Part shown: in pieces, positions 27,033 to 35,992 of the stretch
Layout: every line of letters starts with the position of its first letter
Position numbering within the stretch: position 1 is the first letter of the stretch
Source: Oceanobacter sp.
GTDB taxonomy: Bacteria > Pseudomonadota > Gammaproteobacteria > Pseudomonadales > Oceanobacteraceae
Direction: 5' to 3'
Assembly: GCA_002733645.1 (NCBI GenBank)
Contig: NVWL01000054.1
Coordinates: 1 to 53,713, forward strand
DNA length: 53,713 bases
Notes under the pieces: generated by a model
Databases searched by the model: none
Told to the model about the DNA's origin: nothing
The model's input: only the letters and a program-made list of their open reading frames with translations
Translations under genes and position numbers: made by a program

Positions 27033-27839
27033 TCATCCTGCAGAAAATCCGCCATCTACATACATGATCTGCCCGGTACAGAAATCAGAAGCAGGAGACA
27101 GCAGATATATTGCCATTCCGACAAGATCCTCCGGCTCCCCGAGACGCCCTAACGGGATCCGCGACAGAGACCGCTTCTTGGTTGCCTGACCCAGCTCATT
27201 GTCTTCTTCATACATCCATGCGGTGAGTTTTGAACGGAATACGGTCGGTGCGATGGCGTTGACCGTCGTTCCATACTGCCCCCATTCAGTGGCAAGCACT
27301 TTCGTCAGCATGTTGGTTGCGCCTTTCGACGCACAATAACCGGTGTAGCCCGATACGTTGCCGTGGCGCCCACGCACCGAAGACACAAGCAGCACTTTTC
27401 CGCGTTTTTTATTTTCAATCCAGTATGTCCCGGTCGCCTTTGCCATGAGCCAGGCCCCGCGCACATTGGCGTCCATGACCGACTCCCAATCTTCGACACT
27501 CTGTTCGTGAATGAAGCCGGGCTTGTTTGAACCGGATGCAACAAACAATTGGTCAAGTGTACCATAGGCACTAACGGCTGCATCCACCATCGCATGGGCA
27601 TCTTCCAGCGTATCAGGTCGACGATATAGCACCTGCACATCTGCTCCCACTTCACGGCATTCTTCAGCAACTGCGTCGAGGTCTGATTTCGTACTACCCG
27701 CAAGGGTCAGCTTCGCACCCATCGCGCCCAACGCAATGGCAACCGCCCGACCGAAGGCCCCCGACGCGCCGGTTATCAGAGCCGAGCGGTCCTTTACATC
27801 GAACATCGACATAGGATTCTTCAACGCTTCTGTGATCAT
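27033..27839 (-). CDS. Short-chain dehydrogenase/reductase (copy 1)
   Basis: This 268-residue SDR has the cofactor motif TGASGAFG (about 19-26), the LFVASGSNKPG variant of the NNAG motif, the catalytic serine in LLVSSVRGR, the YCASK active site and the C-terminal YVDGGFS. It is clearly paralogous to the SDR at 35127-35912; both share DANVR, ATEWG, NAIAPTVFRS-LTAW and SRIPLGRL-EPED. The pair probably act on related alcohols or ketones in the same pathway. The start at 27839 follows GAAGGG. It heads the minus-strand group SDR-MFS-crotonase. Confidence 0.9.
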   Translation of the reverse strand: MITEALKNPMSMFDVKDRSALITGASGAFGRAVAIALGAMGAKLTLAGSTKSDLDAVAEECREVGADVQVLYRRPDTLEDAHAMVDAAVSAYGTLDQLFVASGSNKPGFIHEQSVEDWESVMDANVRGAWLMAKATGTYWIENKKRGKVLLVSSVRGRHGNVSGYTGYCASKGATNMLTKVLATEWGQYGTTVNAIAPTVFRSKLTAWMYEEDNELGQATKKRSLSRIPLGRLGEPEDLVGMAIYLLSPASDFCTGQIMYVDGGFSAG

Positions 27840-28114
27840 GATTTGCCCTTCCCCTTCTCGGTTTCGCTAACGCGGAATTCTCTCTTCCAAATCAATCTCG
27901 CACCATCTGGCAAGAACCGACAATTCCACTTGTGCTGGGAGACATAACCCAAAATCATGCCTATGGAAATTTGGCCGAAAACAGTGACATCCAGACTCCA
28001 ACATTGTCGGTGGTCATGAACAATTGGACTAGGGCTTGGTTAGCCATTCATACGATGTTTCTCTCGCTTCAGGCTATTGAGAGCCATTATAATGATCGAA
28101 CTGGAGGTGTTTCC

Positions 28115-28777
28115 GTGCCCAAAATTACTCTTTTTGCTGCTCCCGGATCCTGCGCACGAGTGACAATGACAGCGCTGGAACATATCGGGCTTCCATTTGA
28201 ATATCGGCTTATCCGGATGATGACCGGGGAGCATAAATCACCGGACTATCTTGCCATCAACCCCAAGGGCAAAGTACCGGCGCTTGAAGTTGACAATGAA
28301 GTTCTGACTGAAAATGTGGCGATATTGACCTATTTGTCACGGCGCTATCCGGAAGCAGGGCTGCTACCTACGGCTGATGACGAAATGACAGCGACGCGCC
28401 AGCTTGCTGATCTCTGCTATTGCTCAGCGACGCTCCACCCCATTGTCACCCGTATCAAAAGGCCGAATTTTTTTGCCGAAACAGAAGATGCCCGACAGCA
28501 GGTCAGAAAGCTGGCTATAGAAGCCATGCGGCCGAATTTTGACCTGATCGAAAATCGACTTTCCGCAGGCAGCTGGTGGTATGGCGAGCAATGGTCAGTT
28601 GTCGATGCCTATATATACTGGGTCTGGTTTCGCTCTACCGACGCGCAATTCCCACGCGATGAATATGCCAATCTCAATGATTTTGCCGAGCGCATGGGCG
28701 AGCAGAACGCCATCAAAAAAATGCTGGCAAGGGAAAGCGCTGCCGAACGGCAACTCCGGGAGGAGGGCCTGATCTAA
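28115..28777 (+). CDS. Glutathione S-transferase
   Basis: This 220-residue GST has an N-terminal thioredoxin-like domain with the active-site serine in AAPGSCARVT (about 8-17), the cis-proline region KVPALEVDNEVLTENVAIL, and an all-helical C-terminal domain. GTG 28115 is the likely start: GGAGG lies 7 nt upstream at 28103-28107 and family homology begins there, although the frame stays open to 27932. It is on the plus strand, divergent from the SDR and converging on the cyclase genes. GSTs in such clusters often isomerise, dehalogenate or thiolyse intermediates; the reaction here is unknown. Confidence 0.85.
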   Translation: MPKITLFAAPGSCARVTMTALEHIGLPFEYRLIRMMTGEHKSPDYLAINPKGKVPALEVDNEVLTENVAILTYLSRRYPEAGLLPTADDEMTATRQLADLCYCSATLHPIVTRIKRPNFFAETEDARQQVRKLAIEAMRPNFDLIENRLSAGSWWYGEQWSVVDAYIYWVWFRSTDAQFPRDEYANLNDFAERMGEQNAIKKMLARESAAERQLREEGLI

Positions 28778-28801
28778 TAGGGCACTCGGCGACCGCGGCG
28801 T

Positions 28802-29641
28802 TTATTCTCCAGTGGCGAAGCGGAATTTCTGTTCAGGATCAACCAACGCGACGACGCGGATGACGCAGCCGTCACCCTCTGGCCAATGCCAGGGGAACGC
28901 CATAAACGTGCATCTCTTGCCGGTGACTTCGTCCAGTTGCCCGCCGACATTCTCAATGCCGGGAATACCTGCTGCCGTGATCGCCTTGTGACATGGCTCC
29001 CAATAGGGAAAATCCTCCATCAGCTCGCGACCGGTCTCCTCGCGATATTCATCATAGAGATGCGGATGAGTTGGTCCGGGGCCGTGCCCGACCAATTTGG
29101 TGCCGAGCGGATGATCCAGCGCCTGCACGTCAATGCCGACGAGTTTAACGCCGCGCTCTACCAACCATTCGCCGGCTTCTTTATATAACCCGGGGGAATA
29201 TTGATAATATTCGTCATTATCGCCGAGATTATGGTGGCTCCCGGTATTGATCATAACAATGTCGCCCGGCTGGATTGCGGGCGTCGCTTTTTCCAGATCC
29301 TCGGCGGTGATCACGCCCCATTTTTTCTTGGGAATGGATACCGCCACGCCGGTGCCGAAATATGTCGACATCGGGTGATCCTTCAGCGTCTTGCCGCCCT
29401 CCGTCACATGAATTTCCACATCCATATGAGTCGTGCGGTGCATGATGCCTTCCCAGGCCTTGACCAGCATCCCGTCCTTGGCGTGAAACTTCAGTGTCTT
29501 TGTGGCGAGATTTACGCTCGATGGCCACTCGGGCACACCGTGTCCCCATGGGTTGGACAGATCGTACATTTTTACGCCAGATTTTTTCAGCTGCGCAATT
29601 TGCATCGCTGCTTCAGTGACTGTCTTGTTCATCACGTTCAT
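28802..29641 (-). CDS. Cyclase-family metal hydrolase (copy 1)
   Basis: This 279-residue protein belongs to the cyclase/kynurenine-formamidase family of metal-dependent hydrolases, which includes isatin hydrolase. The metal motif HxxTHxDxxxH is complete: His68, His72, Asp74 and His78 (MHRTTHMDVEIHV). DIVMINTGSH, LVGIDVQALDHP and NVGG are also conserved. It overlaps its paralogue at 29638-30447 by 4 bp (ATGA) and is downstream of it. Members hydrolyse amide or C-C bonds in rings; isatin-like lactams or cyclic diones are possible substrates. Confidence 0.85.
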   Translation of the reverse strand: MNVMNKTVTEAAMQIAQLKKSGVKMYDLSNPWGHGVPEWPSSVNLATKTLKFHAKDGMLVKAWEGIMHRTTHMDVEIHVTEGGKTLKDHPMSTYFGTGVAVSIPKKKWGVITAEDLEKATPAIQPGDIVMINTGSHHNLGDNDEYYQYSPGLYKEAGEWLVERGVKLVGIDVQALDHPLGTKLVGHGPGPTHPHLYDEYREETGRELMEDFPYWEPCHKAITAAGIPGIENVGGQLDEVTGKRCTFMAFPWHWPEGDGCVIRVVALVDPEQKFRFATGE

Positions 29642-30447
29642 GCCGCCACTCCTTTTTCAATCCGGTATGCGCCCGACGGATCGGTAATCGCCACCAGATT
29701 GATGACACAGGCTTCACCATCCCACCATTTCCAGGGCATGGCATGGTAGGTTCCGCGCTTGCCGCTGATCAAATCGATATCCCCGCCAACATTGCTGATC
29801 GTCGGGATACCGGCTTCCAGCAGTTTTTTGTGCGCGGGATGCCATTTGGGAAAATCGACCTTCGGATCACGTCCGGTGTCGCGCTCATAGTCACCAGGCA
29901 GATACCGCATTTTCGGGCCGCCGCGGTGCAGTGCAAGATTGGTCGCCATGGGATGGTCAATTGCCGCAGTGTCGGTGCCGACCAGTTTTACGCCCTTCTC
30001 GATCAACCAATCTGCAGCATCTTCCGACAGTCCGGGCGCTTCACCAAAATACTCCAGACTGTCCGAATATTTCCGGTGCCAGCCGGTGTTGATCAGGACA
30101 ATGTCGTCATCCTCCACAATATGACCGACCGCTTCCAGATCATCAGCGGTAATATATTCCCATTTTCCTTTGGGAATATCCAGCACCACGCCTGATCCAA
30201 AAAACAGATCAATCGGCAACTGGGAAACAAACGCGCCGCCCTGCACAAGATGCACCGGCGCGGTCATATGCGTGGAGCAATGCATGTTCATAGACAGTTT
30301 CTGGCTGAGCACGCCATCGCGTGCATGATAAACCGACCGCCAGATCAAGACGTCGTCATCGCCCGGCCAAACCGGTACGCCATGTCCAAATGGATGACTG
30401 AGTTCGCAATATTCCAATCCGGTAGCGGCTTCCTGTTCGATCGCCAT
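29638..30447 (-). CDS. Cyclase-family protein with altered metal motif (copy 2)
   Basis: This 269-residue paralogue of the downstream cyclase has the same fold and closely matching blocks (LINTGWH, LVGTDTAAIDHPMATNLALH, SNVGGDIDLI). Its metal motif reads HCSTHMTAPVH: His56, His60 and His66 remain, but the usual metal-bridging aspartate is Thr62. That change could alter metal content, make it a different enzyme, or make it a structural partner of copy 1. GGAGGCGAG precedes the ATG. It is the first gene of the minus-strand group and is divergent from the LysR regulator. Confidence 0.85.
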   Translation of the reverse strand: MAIEQEAATGLEYCELSHPFGHGVPVWPGDDDVLIWRSVYHARDGVLSQKLSMNMHCSTHMTAPVHLVQGGAFVSQLPIDLFFGSGVVLDIPKGKWEYITADDLEAVGHIVEDDDIVLINTGWHRKYSDSLEYFGEAPGLSEDAADWLIEKGVKLVGTDTAAIDHPMATNLALHRGGPKMRYLPGDYERDTGRDPKVDFPKWHPAHKKLLEAGIPTISNVGGDIDLISGKRGTYHAMPWKWWDGEACVINLVAITDPSGAYRIEKGVAA

Positions 30448-30767
30448 ATAACTCGCCTCCTATCAAGAGGTTGGTGTATAGGTTGCAAGGACTCTCTTGC
30501 GCCAATGCGCTTTACGCCCTGACCAATGAATTTATATTATACCCCATTTGTTACAGCGAGACCTTCTGCCCCGGGCACACGATTCATCCTCAGATATCCG
30601 CAGGTTTTCGATCAACGTCGGCGAAGGTATAACTTTTTCTTATGGATACGGGTATGATTTCAATTTATGCCACTCGCCATGCTGTAATATGAGGAGAGCA
30701 GGATGAGAGCACTTGGCATATATTCAGAACAGCATTGCGCTGGACAGGAAACCCCAAGGTTTCCGTC
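30448..30767. promoter_or_regulatory. Divergent promoter region, cyclases / lysR
   Basis: The 320-bp gap between the divergent cyclase operon and the LysR gene should contain both promoters. An ATAA-N7-TTAT palindrome at 30629-30643 is the best LysR-type site I see. GGCACAC occurs near 30574 and again before the dehydrogenase operon (about 31805) and TauE (about 35939). No other gene is visible here. Confidence 0.4.
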
Positions 30768-31721
30768 ATGACCGAACCCGTTGTTGATGCCCGGAAAAAC
30801 CATTGGGGCGTAACCCGGGAATTGGAGCCGCGCCTGATCAGCCATTTTCTGGCTGTCGTCGACAATCATACGATCTCACGAGCGGCAGAGGTATTGAACC
30901 TGACGCAACCCGCTCTTTCGAAGAGCATCAAGCAACTCGAAGACAGACTGGGCGTGGTTCTTTTTGAACGCTGGCCAACGGGCGTAAAAATGACCGCTTA
31001 TGGCGAAGTACTGGCGCGACGGGGCCGATTGATCCAGCGGGAAATAAGTCACGCCGTGACCGAACTGCATTCGATGAAGGGCGGTGCCACAGGCGTCATC
31101 AGAATCGGTGCAGGATTGGTATGGGTGCAAAATTATCTGCCGCCGGTCATCGCCGATTTCCTGAAAGCGCGTCCGGGTATGGAAGTCGAGCTGCGGACTG
31201 GTGTCATTGACACCTTGGTGCCACGGCTCGTTTCCGGTGACCTCGACATTATTTGCACAACGCTCGATTTTCCCGATTCCAGCGACATCGTCAAGGAACC
31301 GCTGGTTGACGTTGTGCACGGTATCTTCGCGCGCGAAGGCCACCCGCTCCTTGGCGCGGAGGATATCGCGCCCGAGGATTTGGCGGAATGGGGATGGATC
31401 ACCATGAAAAATGATTATGTCGGTCACAACCGGCTAGGATCATTTTATGCGGCAAATGGCCTGGAACCGCCAAGAGTGCGGATGGAACTGGCCGCCGACA
31501 TAGCGATATTGAGCATGATCGCACAATCCGATCATCTGTGCAGTCTCCCGATAGCCTTTGAAACCATGGCGGCCAGGCACGGTGTTATGCAGGTCGGGCT
31601 ATTCGATTCCAAGCTGTGGTCATCGACCGCAGGCATAGCCTATCGCCGCACGGATTATCCGGCTCCAGCGGTCAACACGCTGCTCACGATGATACGGGAA
31701 AGCTTTGCCACTAATGAATGA
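30768..31721 (+). CDS. LysR-family transcriptional regulator
   Basis: This 317-residue LysR-type regulator has an N-terminal winged HTH (about 25-82: ISRAAEVLNLTQPALSKSIKQLEDRLGVVLFER) and a C-terminal effector-binding domain typical of the GbpR/CbnR-like group. ATG 30768 is chosen over an upstream TTG (30735) because of AAGG 8 nt upstream. It lies between the divergent cyclase group and the co-directional dehydrogenase/FAH operon, so it probably controls both, activated by a pathway intermediate. Confidence 0.9.
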   Translation: MTEPVVDARKNHWGVTRELEPRLISHFLAVVDNHTISRAAEVLNLTQPALSKSIKQLEDRLGVVLFERWPTGVKMTAYGEVLARRGRLIQREISHAVTELHSMKGGATGVIRIGAGLVWVQNYLPPVIADFLKARPGMEVELRTGVIDTLVPRLVSGDLDIICTTLDFPDSSDIVKEPLVDVVHGIFAREGHPLLGAEDIAPEDLAEWGWITMKNDYVGHNRLGSFYAANGLEPPRVRMELAADIAILSMIAQSDHLCSLPIAFETMAARHGVMQVGLFDSKLWSSTAGIAYRRTDYPAPAVNTLLTMIRESFATNE

Positions 31722-31862
31722 ATATCTCGGTCAGACAGGGCGCAAGCAGCCATGCCTATTTTTTATGGCATCGTGCCGGATAAGCATTGAACAACTGACC
31801 AACGGGCACACTACAAAACAGGGACGCTCATAACAGCCAATAATTTTAAATCGGGATAAGAC

Positions 31863-32789
31863 ATGGCCGGCGAAAATAGATTGAGAATTGGTGTTGTCGG
31901 CAGCGGGCGAATGGGTTCGGGCATTGCGTATATGCTGGCTCAGGCGGGGAATGCGGTTAGCCTCTTTGATACCGATCCGGCATCTCTTGAACTGCTGCCC
32001 GAAAGATTTGATTCAATTGCCGGGCTTTTGGGGCATGACGGTGCTGCATTGCGCCGGATCAACAGCTCGACCGATTTGGCAACCATTGTTCAAAAAGCCG
32101 ATATGGTGGTTGAAGCTGCTCCCGAGAAACTGGAGCTGAAACAATCGCTATTTTCACAGTTTGACGAGCTGACCCCTACCCACGCAATCCTCGCGAGCAA
32201 CACATCCGCCATCCCGATCGCGAGCATCGCCAAACCTGTGCGCGACAAGTCACGCGTGATTGGAACGCATTTCTGGAACCCGCCGCACCTCATCAGACTG
32301 GTCGAGGTGGTTCAGAGCGATCCAGATAGCGGGCCCGTGATTGCCAAAGCGATGGCCATTCTTGGAGGTGCTGGTTGGACGCCTGTACATCTGAAGCGCG
32401 ACATTCCCGGATTTGTCGGCAACCGCATGCAACATGCGCTGAAACGCGAAGCTATCGCCCTGGTGGCGGCGGGCGTGTGCGATGCAGAGACGGTTGATAC
32501 GGTTGTCAAAATGGGATTTGGCGGCAGGCTGGGCGTTATCGGGCCGTTGGAGCAGTCCGACATGCTGGGGTTGGAACTGACCCAGAATATCCACAACGTT
32601 CTGCTTCCCGACCTGGATGTAACGCCGCATACGCAGGATCATCTCAATAATCTTATTGCCGAAGGCAAACTCGGCATGAAAACCGGGGAAGGCTTTCGAA
32701 GCTGGACTGAAGAGCAAGCCGACGAGGTACGCAACCGGCTGGATAATTTCCTCGCTGAACAGGCGCGCAAAATGGCCAGAAATAATTGA
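31863..32789 (+). CDS. 3-hydroxyacyl-CoA dehydrogenase family protein (copy 1)
   Basis: This 308-residue NAD-dependent dehydrogenase has the Rossmann motif GVVGSGRMGSG (about 10-20), VVEAAPEKLELK (about 81-92), SNTSAIPIASI and the catalytic histidine in GTHFWNPPHL (about 139). The C-terminal domain starts at DIPGFVGNRMQHAL. Family members oxidise 3-hydroxyacyl-CoAs or free hydroxy acids (L-gulonate 3-dehydrogenase, carnitine dehydrogenase). No thiolase or hydratase fusion is present and the operon lacks a clear CoA ligase, so a free-acid or cyclic alcohol substrate is possible. It is the first gene of the plus-strand operon. Confidence 0.85.
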   Translation: MAGENRLRIGVVGSGRMGSGIAYMLAQAGNAVSLFDTDPASLELLPERFDSIAGLLGHDGAALRRINSSTDLATIVQKADMVVEAAPEKLELKQSLFSQFDELTPTHAILASNTSAIPIASIAKPVRDKSRVIGTHFWNPPHLIRLVEVVQSDPDSGPVIAKAMAILGGAGWTPVHLKRDIPGFVGNRMQHALKREAIALVAAGVCDAETVDTVVKMGFGGRLGVIGPLEQSDMLGLELTQNIHNVLLPDLDVTPHTQDHLNNLIAEGKLGMKTGEGFRSWTEEQADEVRNRLDNFLAEQARKMARNN

Positions 32790-32810
32790 TCAAATAAGAG
32801 GTAAATAATC

Positions 32811-33143
32811 ATGCAAGTCACACGGATCGACAAGGCAAAGCAATATCCAGCACGCAATCATAATGACATGTGCGCATTCCGGTTGCAGGGCGGCGAAGCC
32901 AGTTCAACCGAAAATTTCTGGGTTGGTTATTCGATTTTTCTTCCGGACGGCGGGGCAGACAAAGGCGCTGCTCCGACCGAGAAGGTCTATGTCGTGCTGG
33001 AAGGAGAAATCACAATTATTTTCGGCGACGAAGACGTGACATTGCATGCAATGGATTCGATCCTGATCGAGGCCAATGAGGAACGCGCTGTCGAAAACCG
33101 ATCAAACGACATCTGCCGGATGCTCGTCGTGTCGCCGAATTGA
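32811..33143 (+). CDS. Small cupin-domain protein
   Basis: This 110-residue single-domain cupin has motif 1-like residues around EKVYVVLEGEITIIFG (about 57-72) and motif 2 around AMDSILIEANEERAVEN (about 80-96). The usual metal-binding histidines are mostly replaced, so it may be a non-metal binding or isomerase-type cupin. It sits 21 bp after the first dehydrogenase and 17 bp before the second, so it is an operon member. Its function is unknown; cupins in such clusters can be isomerases, decarboxylases or accessory binding proteins. Confidence 0.75.
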   Translation: MQVTRIDKAKQYPARNHNDMCAFRLQGGEASSTENFWVGYSIFLPDGGADKGAAPTEKVYVVLEGEITIIFGDEDVTLHAMDSILIEANEERAVENRSNDICRMLVVSPN

Positions 33144-33160
33144 TCGCAAGGGGCTGACCG

Positions 33161-34135
33161 GTGAGCAATGATGCAATAAGTTGGGCCAATGACGTTACAA
33201 CCGTGTCGGTCATTGGCGCAGGAACGATGGGTGAAGGTATTGCTCAGAGTTTTGCTGAAGCAGGCATGGTCGTGCGTCTACTTGACGTAGACCAGGCTTC
33301 GCTGGATCGCTGCACCGGACAAATAGCGGCTAATCTCTCGCTTGGGAAGGAATATGGCATTGCAGGTGATAGCGCGAAAGCTGTTCTTGGGAGAATAAAA
33401 GCGACGCGATCGGACAGTCCGGTAACCCAGGTGGGTGACGCACAGGCGGTCATTGAGACAGTGCCGGAAATCAGTGATCTCAAACGCTCAATTTTCGCAG
33501 ATCTTGATATGCTGCCGGAAGGAGTTCTGCTCTGTAGCAACACCAGCAGCATGACAATGTCGACGATCACCGAAAGCATGAAAAGCGCAGCCCGCGCGGT
33601 CGGGCTTCACTATTTTAATCCCGCTCATATTATTCCTGCTGTCGAGGTGCACCGCAGTAAAGAAACAAGTGATGATACAGTCGAACGGGCAGCTGCGCTG
33701 TTGCGACGTACAGGCAAGGTACCATTGAAAATCGGCAAGGAAATCCCGGGTTTTGCGATCAACAGACTTACGGGAGCGCTTAGCCGTGAGATTGCCCATC
33801 TGCTCGACGAGGGTGTGGTTACAGCCGAAGCACTCGATGAAGCAGTCAAAGCAAGTCTTGGTTTCCGCTTGGCCTGGGTCGGGCCGATGGAGGGCGCGGA
33901 CTATATCGGACTGGACACCGATGCCCGCGTTTCGGGTGCCGTTTTTGGAGGTCTCTCCAATCGCGAAGACCCGCCGCGCGAACTGCTTGAAAAAGTGGAG
34001 CGGGGTGATCTTGGGGTAAAAACTGGCAAAGGCTGGTACGACTATGGCGATGCAACCCGCGAGCAATTGCTCGAACAGCGCAATCGGAAACTGCTACGCC
34101 AGCTAGCGGCGTGGCGCGAAGGACAGAAATCATGA
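33161..34135 (+). CDS. 3-hydroxyacyl-CoA dehydrogenase family protein (copy 2)
   Basis: This 324-residue paralogue of the enzyme at 31863-32789 starts at GTG 33161. It has the Rossmann motif SVIGAGTMGEGIAQSFAEAG (about 16-35), AVIETVPEISDLK, SNTSSMTMS and the catalytic histidine in GLHYFNPAH. The C-terminal domain begins IPGFAINRLTGAL and ends with the family motif GVKTGKGWYDY. Its stop overlaps the ATG of the FAH gene by 4 bp. Two dehydrogenases in one operon suggest two successive, or stereochemically different, alcohol oxidations. Confidence 0.85.
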   Translation: MSNDAISWANDVTTVSVIGAGTMGEGIAQSFAEAGMVVRLLDVDQASLDRCTGQIAANLSLGKEYGIAGDSAKAVLGRIKATRSDSPVTQVGDAQAVIETVPEISDLKRSIFADLDMLPEGVLLCSNTSSMTMSTITESMKSAARAVGLHYFNPAHIIPAVEVHRSKETSDDTVERAAALLRRTGKVPLKIGKEIPGFAINRLTGALSREIAHLLDEGVVTAEALDEAVKASLGFRLAWVGPMEGADYIGLDTDARVSGAVFGGLSNREDPPRELLEKVERGDLGVKTGKGWYDYGDATREQLLEQRNRKLLRQLAAWREGQKS

Positions 34136-35106
34136 AACTGGTGACATTTGACGATTCCGCGGGCCGCGGACCGAAACGTATCGGCGCGGTTCTGGATAAC
34201 AATGTGATCGATCTGAACGCGGCTTTGGCATCGCGTTTAGCAACCGGTGCTACCATCGAACGTGCGGCGATCATGGCCAACGCCGCTATTCCCGATGACA
34301 TGGTTGCATTTCTGGCGGGCGGTCCAGCGAGCATGGACCAAGCCAAATCTGCGCTGGAACATAGCGCGAATGCGGACGAAGGCACAGATGGCCAGCCGAT
34401 TGAGCGATCGCTTTCGAAGGTCCGGCTTTTGGCACCGGTCCCCCGACCCGCATCCATTCGCGACACGATCAGCTTCGAAGGCCATATGCGTGCTTTTGAA
34501 CGGCGGACCGGCAAAACCACCCCCGACCTTTGGTATGACAGGCCGATATATTACAAGGGTAATCCGGCAACCGTTGTGGGGCCGGAAGCCGAGATTCGCT
34601 GGCCAGCTTATGCAGAAAAACTCGACTATGAACTGGAGTTCGGTATCATTGTCGGGAAGACCGGATGCGACGTTGCTGAAGCGGACGCACACAGCCACAT
34701 CGCCGGCTATTTGATTTTCAATGATTTTTCGGCGCGCGATGTCATTCCCGGGGAGGTATCGGTCAACCTCGGCCCGTCCAAGGGTAAGGATTTCGATACC
34801 GGCAATGCAATGGGACCCTGGCTGGTCACACCGGACGAAATCGACGCTTCCAACCTCAACATGACCGCTCGGATAAACGGCGAGACATGGTCTGAAGGCA
34901 ATAGTTCCGACATGTACTGGACGTTCGAGCAGATGATCGCCTTCATGTCCCAAAGCGAAACGCTTCATCCGGGTGATTTCATAGGGTCCGGGACCGTCGA
35001 GAATGGTTGCGGCGATGAAATGGACAAATGGCTGAGCCCCGGCAATGTCGTCGAACTGGAAGTCGACGGGCTGGGCCTTTTGCGAAACACAATATCAAGC
35101 CGCTAG
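34132..35106 (+). CDS. Fumarylacetoacetate hydrolase family protein (copy 2)
   Basis: This 324-residue FAH-fold hydrolase or isomerase has the catalytic region DTISFEGHMRAFERRTGK (about 111-128), the metal site LDYELEFGIIVGKTG (about 164-178), FNDFSARD, and the late LHPGDFIGSGTVENG (about 278-292). ATG 34132 overlaps the upstream stop (ATGA). Related enzymes hydrolyse acylpyruvates, diketo sugar acids, or isomerise homoprotocatechuate-pathway intermediates. It differs from the FAH at 18207-19217, so it probably acts on another diketone. Confidence 0.85.
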   Translation: MKLVTFDDSAGRGPKRIGAVLDNNVIDLNAALASRLATGATIERAAIMANAAIPDDMVAFLAGGPASMDQAKSALEHSANADEGTDGQPIERSLSKVRLLAPVPRPASIRDTISFEGHMRAFERRTGKTTPDLWYDRPIYYKGNPATVVGPEAEIRWPAYAEKLDYELEFGIIVGKTGCDVAEADAHSHIAGYLIFNDFSARDVIPGEVSVNLGPSKGKDFDTGNAMGPWLVTPDEIDASNLNMTARINGETWSEGNSSDMYWTFEQMIAFMSQSETLHPGDFIGSGTVENGCGDEMDKWLSPGNVVELEVDGLGLLRNTISSR

Positions 35107-35126
35107 AGCAACGAAAGAGACATGCA

Positions 35127-35912
35127 ATGACTGACATTATCAACCAGCTTTTCAATCTTGAAGGCAAAAGCGCTCTGATCACGGGAGCAACCGGATCGCT
35201 CGGCGCGGCAGCGGCGCGGGCTTTGAGCGGCGCGGGCGCGCATGTTACTATCGCCGGGGGCAATGCAACGGCATTGGCCGAATTGAAAGCCGAAATCGAA
35301 CAAGCAGGCGGTGCGGTACAATCCATTGCCAGTCGTCCGTCCAGCGAAGCAGAGTGCCAAAAAATCGTCGCAGCCGCCAGTGCCGATGGCCGTGGGCTCG
35401 ATATCCTGATCTCCGCTTCGGGAACGGCCAAGATCAAGCCCGCTCTCGAAATGGAACCCGGCGAATGGGATACCGTGATGGATGCGAATGTCCGGCAAAG
35501 CTGGCTCATCACCCGCGCGGCGGGCAAAATAATGGTAGAGCAAGGTCGCGGGGGGAGTGTAGTGTTGGTTTCCTCTGTCCGCAGCCGCTTTGCGACGCCC
35601 GCCGGGACGACGGCCTACGGACCGTCCAAGGCGGCGGTCGATATGCTGACCAAAAGTTTTGCAACCGAATGGGGCAAACACGATATCACCGTCAATGCTA
35701 TCGCGCCCACCGTGTTTCGGTCCGAACTGACGGCTTGGCTGTTTGAGGATGATGCCGCCGAACAGCGCAAAGGTGTTTTGTCCCGAATTCCCCTGGGGCG
35801 TTTGGCAGAACCCGAAGATTTTGCCGGATCAATTATCTTTCTCTGCGCACCGGGTGGAAGCTATGTTACGGGTGAGATACTGAATGTCGACGGGGGTTTC
35901 TGCGCCAATTAG
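35127..35912 (+). CDS. Short-chain dehydrogenase/reductase (copy 2)
   Basis: This 261-residue SDR has the cofactor motif TGATGSLG (about 18-25), catalytic VVLVSSVRSR and YGPSK, and the C-terminal NVDGGFCAN. Strong similarity to the SDR at 27033-27839 extends through NAIAPTVFRSELTAWLFE, so the two look like duplicates on either side of the regulator. ATG 35127 is 20 bp after the FAH stop. It may act in the reverse direction or on the next hydroxyl relative to its paralogue. Confidence 0.9.
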   Translation: MTDIINQLFNLEGKSALITGATGSLGAAAARALSGAGAHVTIAGGNATALAELKAEIEQAGGAVQSIASRPSSEAECQKIVAAASADGRGLDILISASGTAKIKPALEMEPGEWDTVMDANVRQSWLITRAAGKIMVEQGRGGSVVLVSSVRSRFATPAGTTAYGPSKAAVDMLTKSFATEWGKHDITVNAIAPTVFRSELTAWLFEDDAAEQRKGVLSRIPLGRLAEPEDFAGSIIFLCAPGGSYVTGEILNVDGGFCAN

Positions 35913-35946
35913 GAGCCTCGCACAGAACTAACGGGCGGGCACACAC

Positions 35947-35952
35947 TATAAT
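35947..35952 (+). promoter_or_regulatory. TATAAT -10-like box upstream of TauE gene
   Basis: A perfect TATAAT lies 40 bp before GTG 35993, shortly after GGGCACAC (about 35938-35945). No good -35 is seen. It may give the transporter its own promoter or a leaderless transcript. Confidence 0.25.
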
Positions 35953-35992
35953 CATAGATGACCCACTTTTCTGGTTTACTGCGGTCATCGCG

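Noticed and set aside
30570-35945. GGCACAC motif before three transcription units
   Set aside because: Only 7-8 conserved bases, inconsistent spacing to starts and no symmetry; it could be chance. Noted only as a weak regulatory hint.
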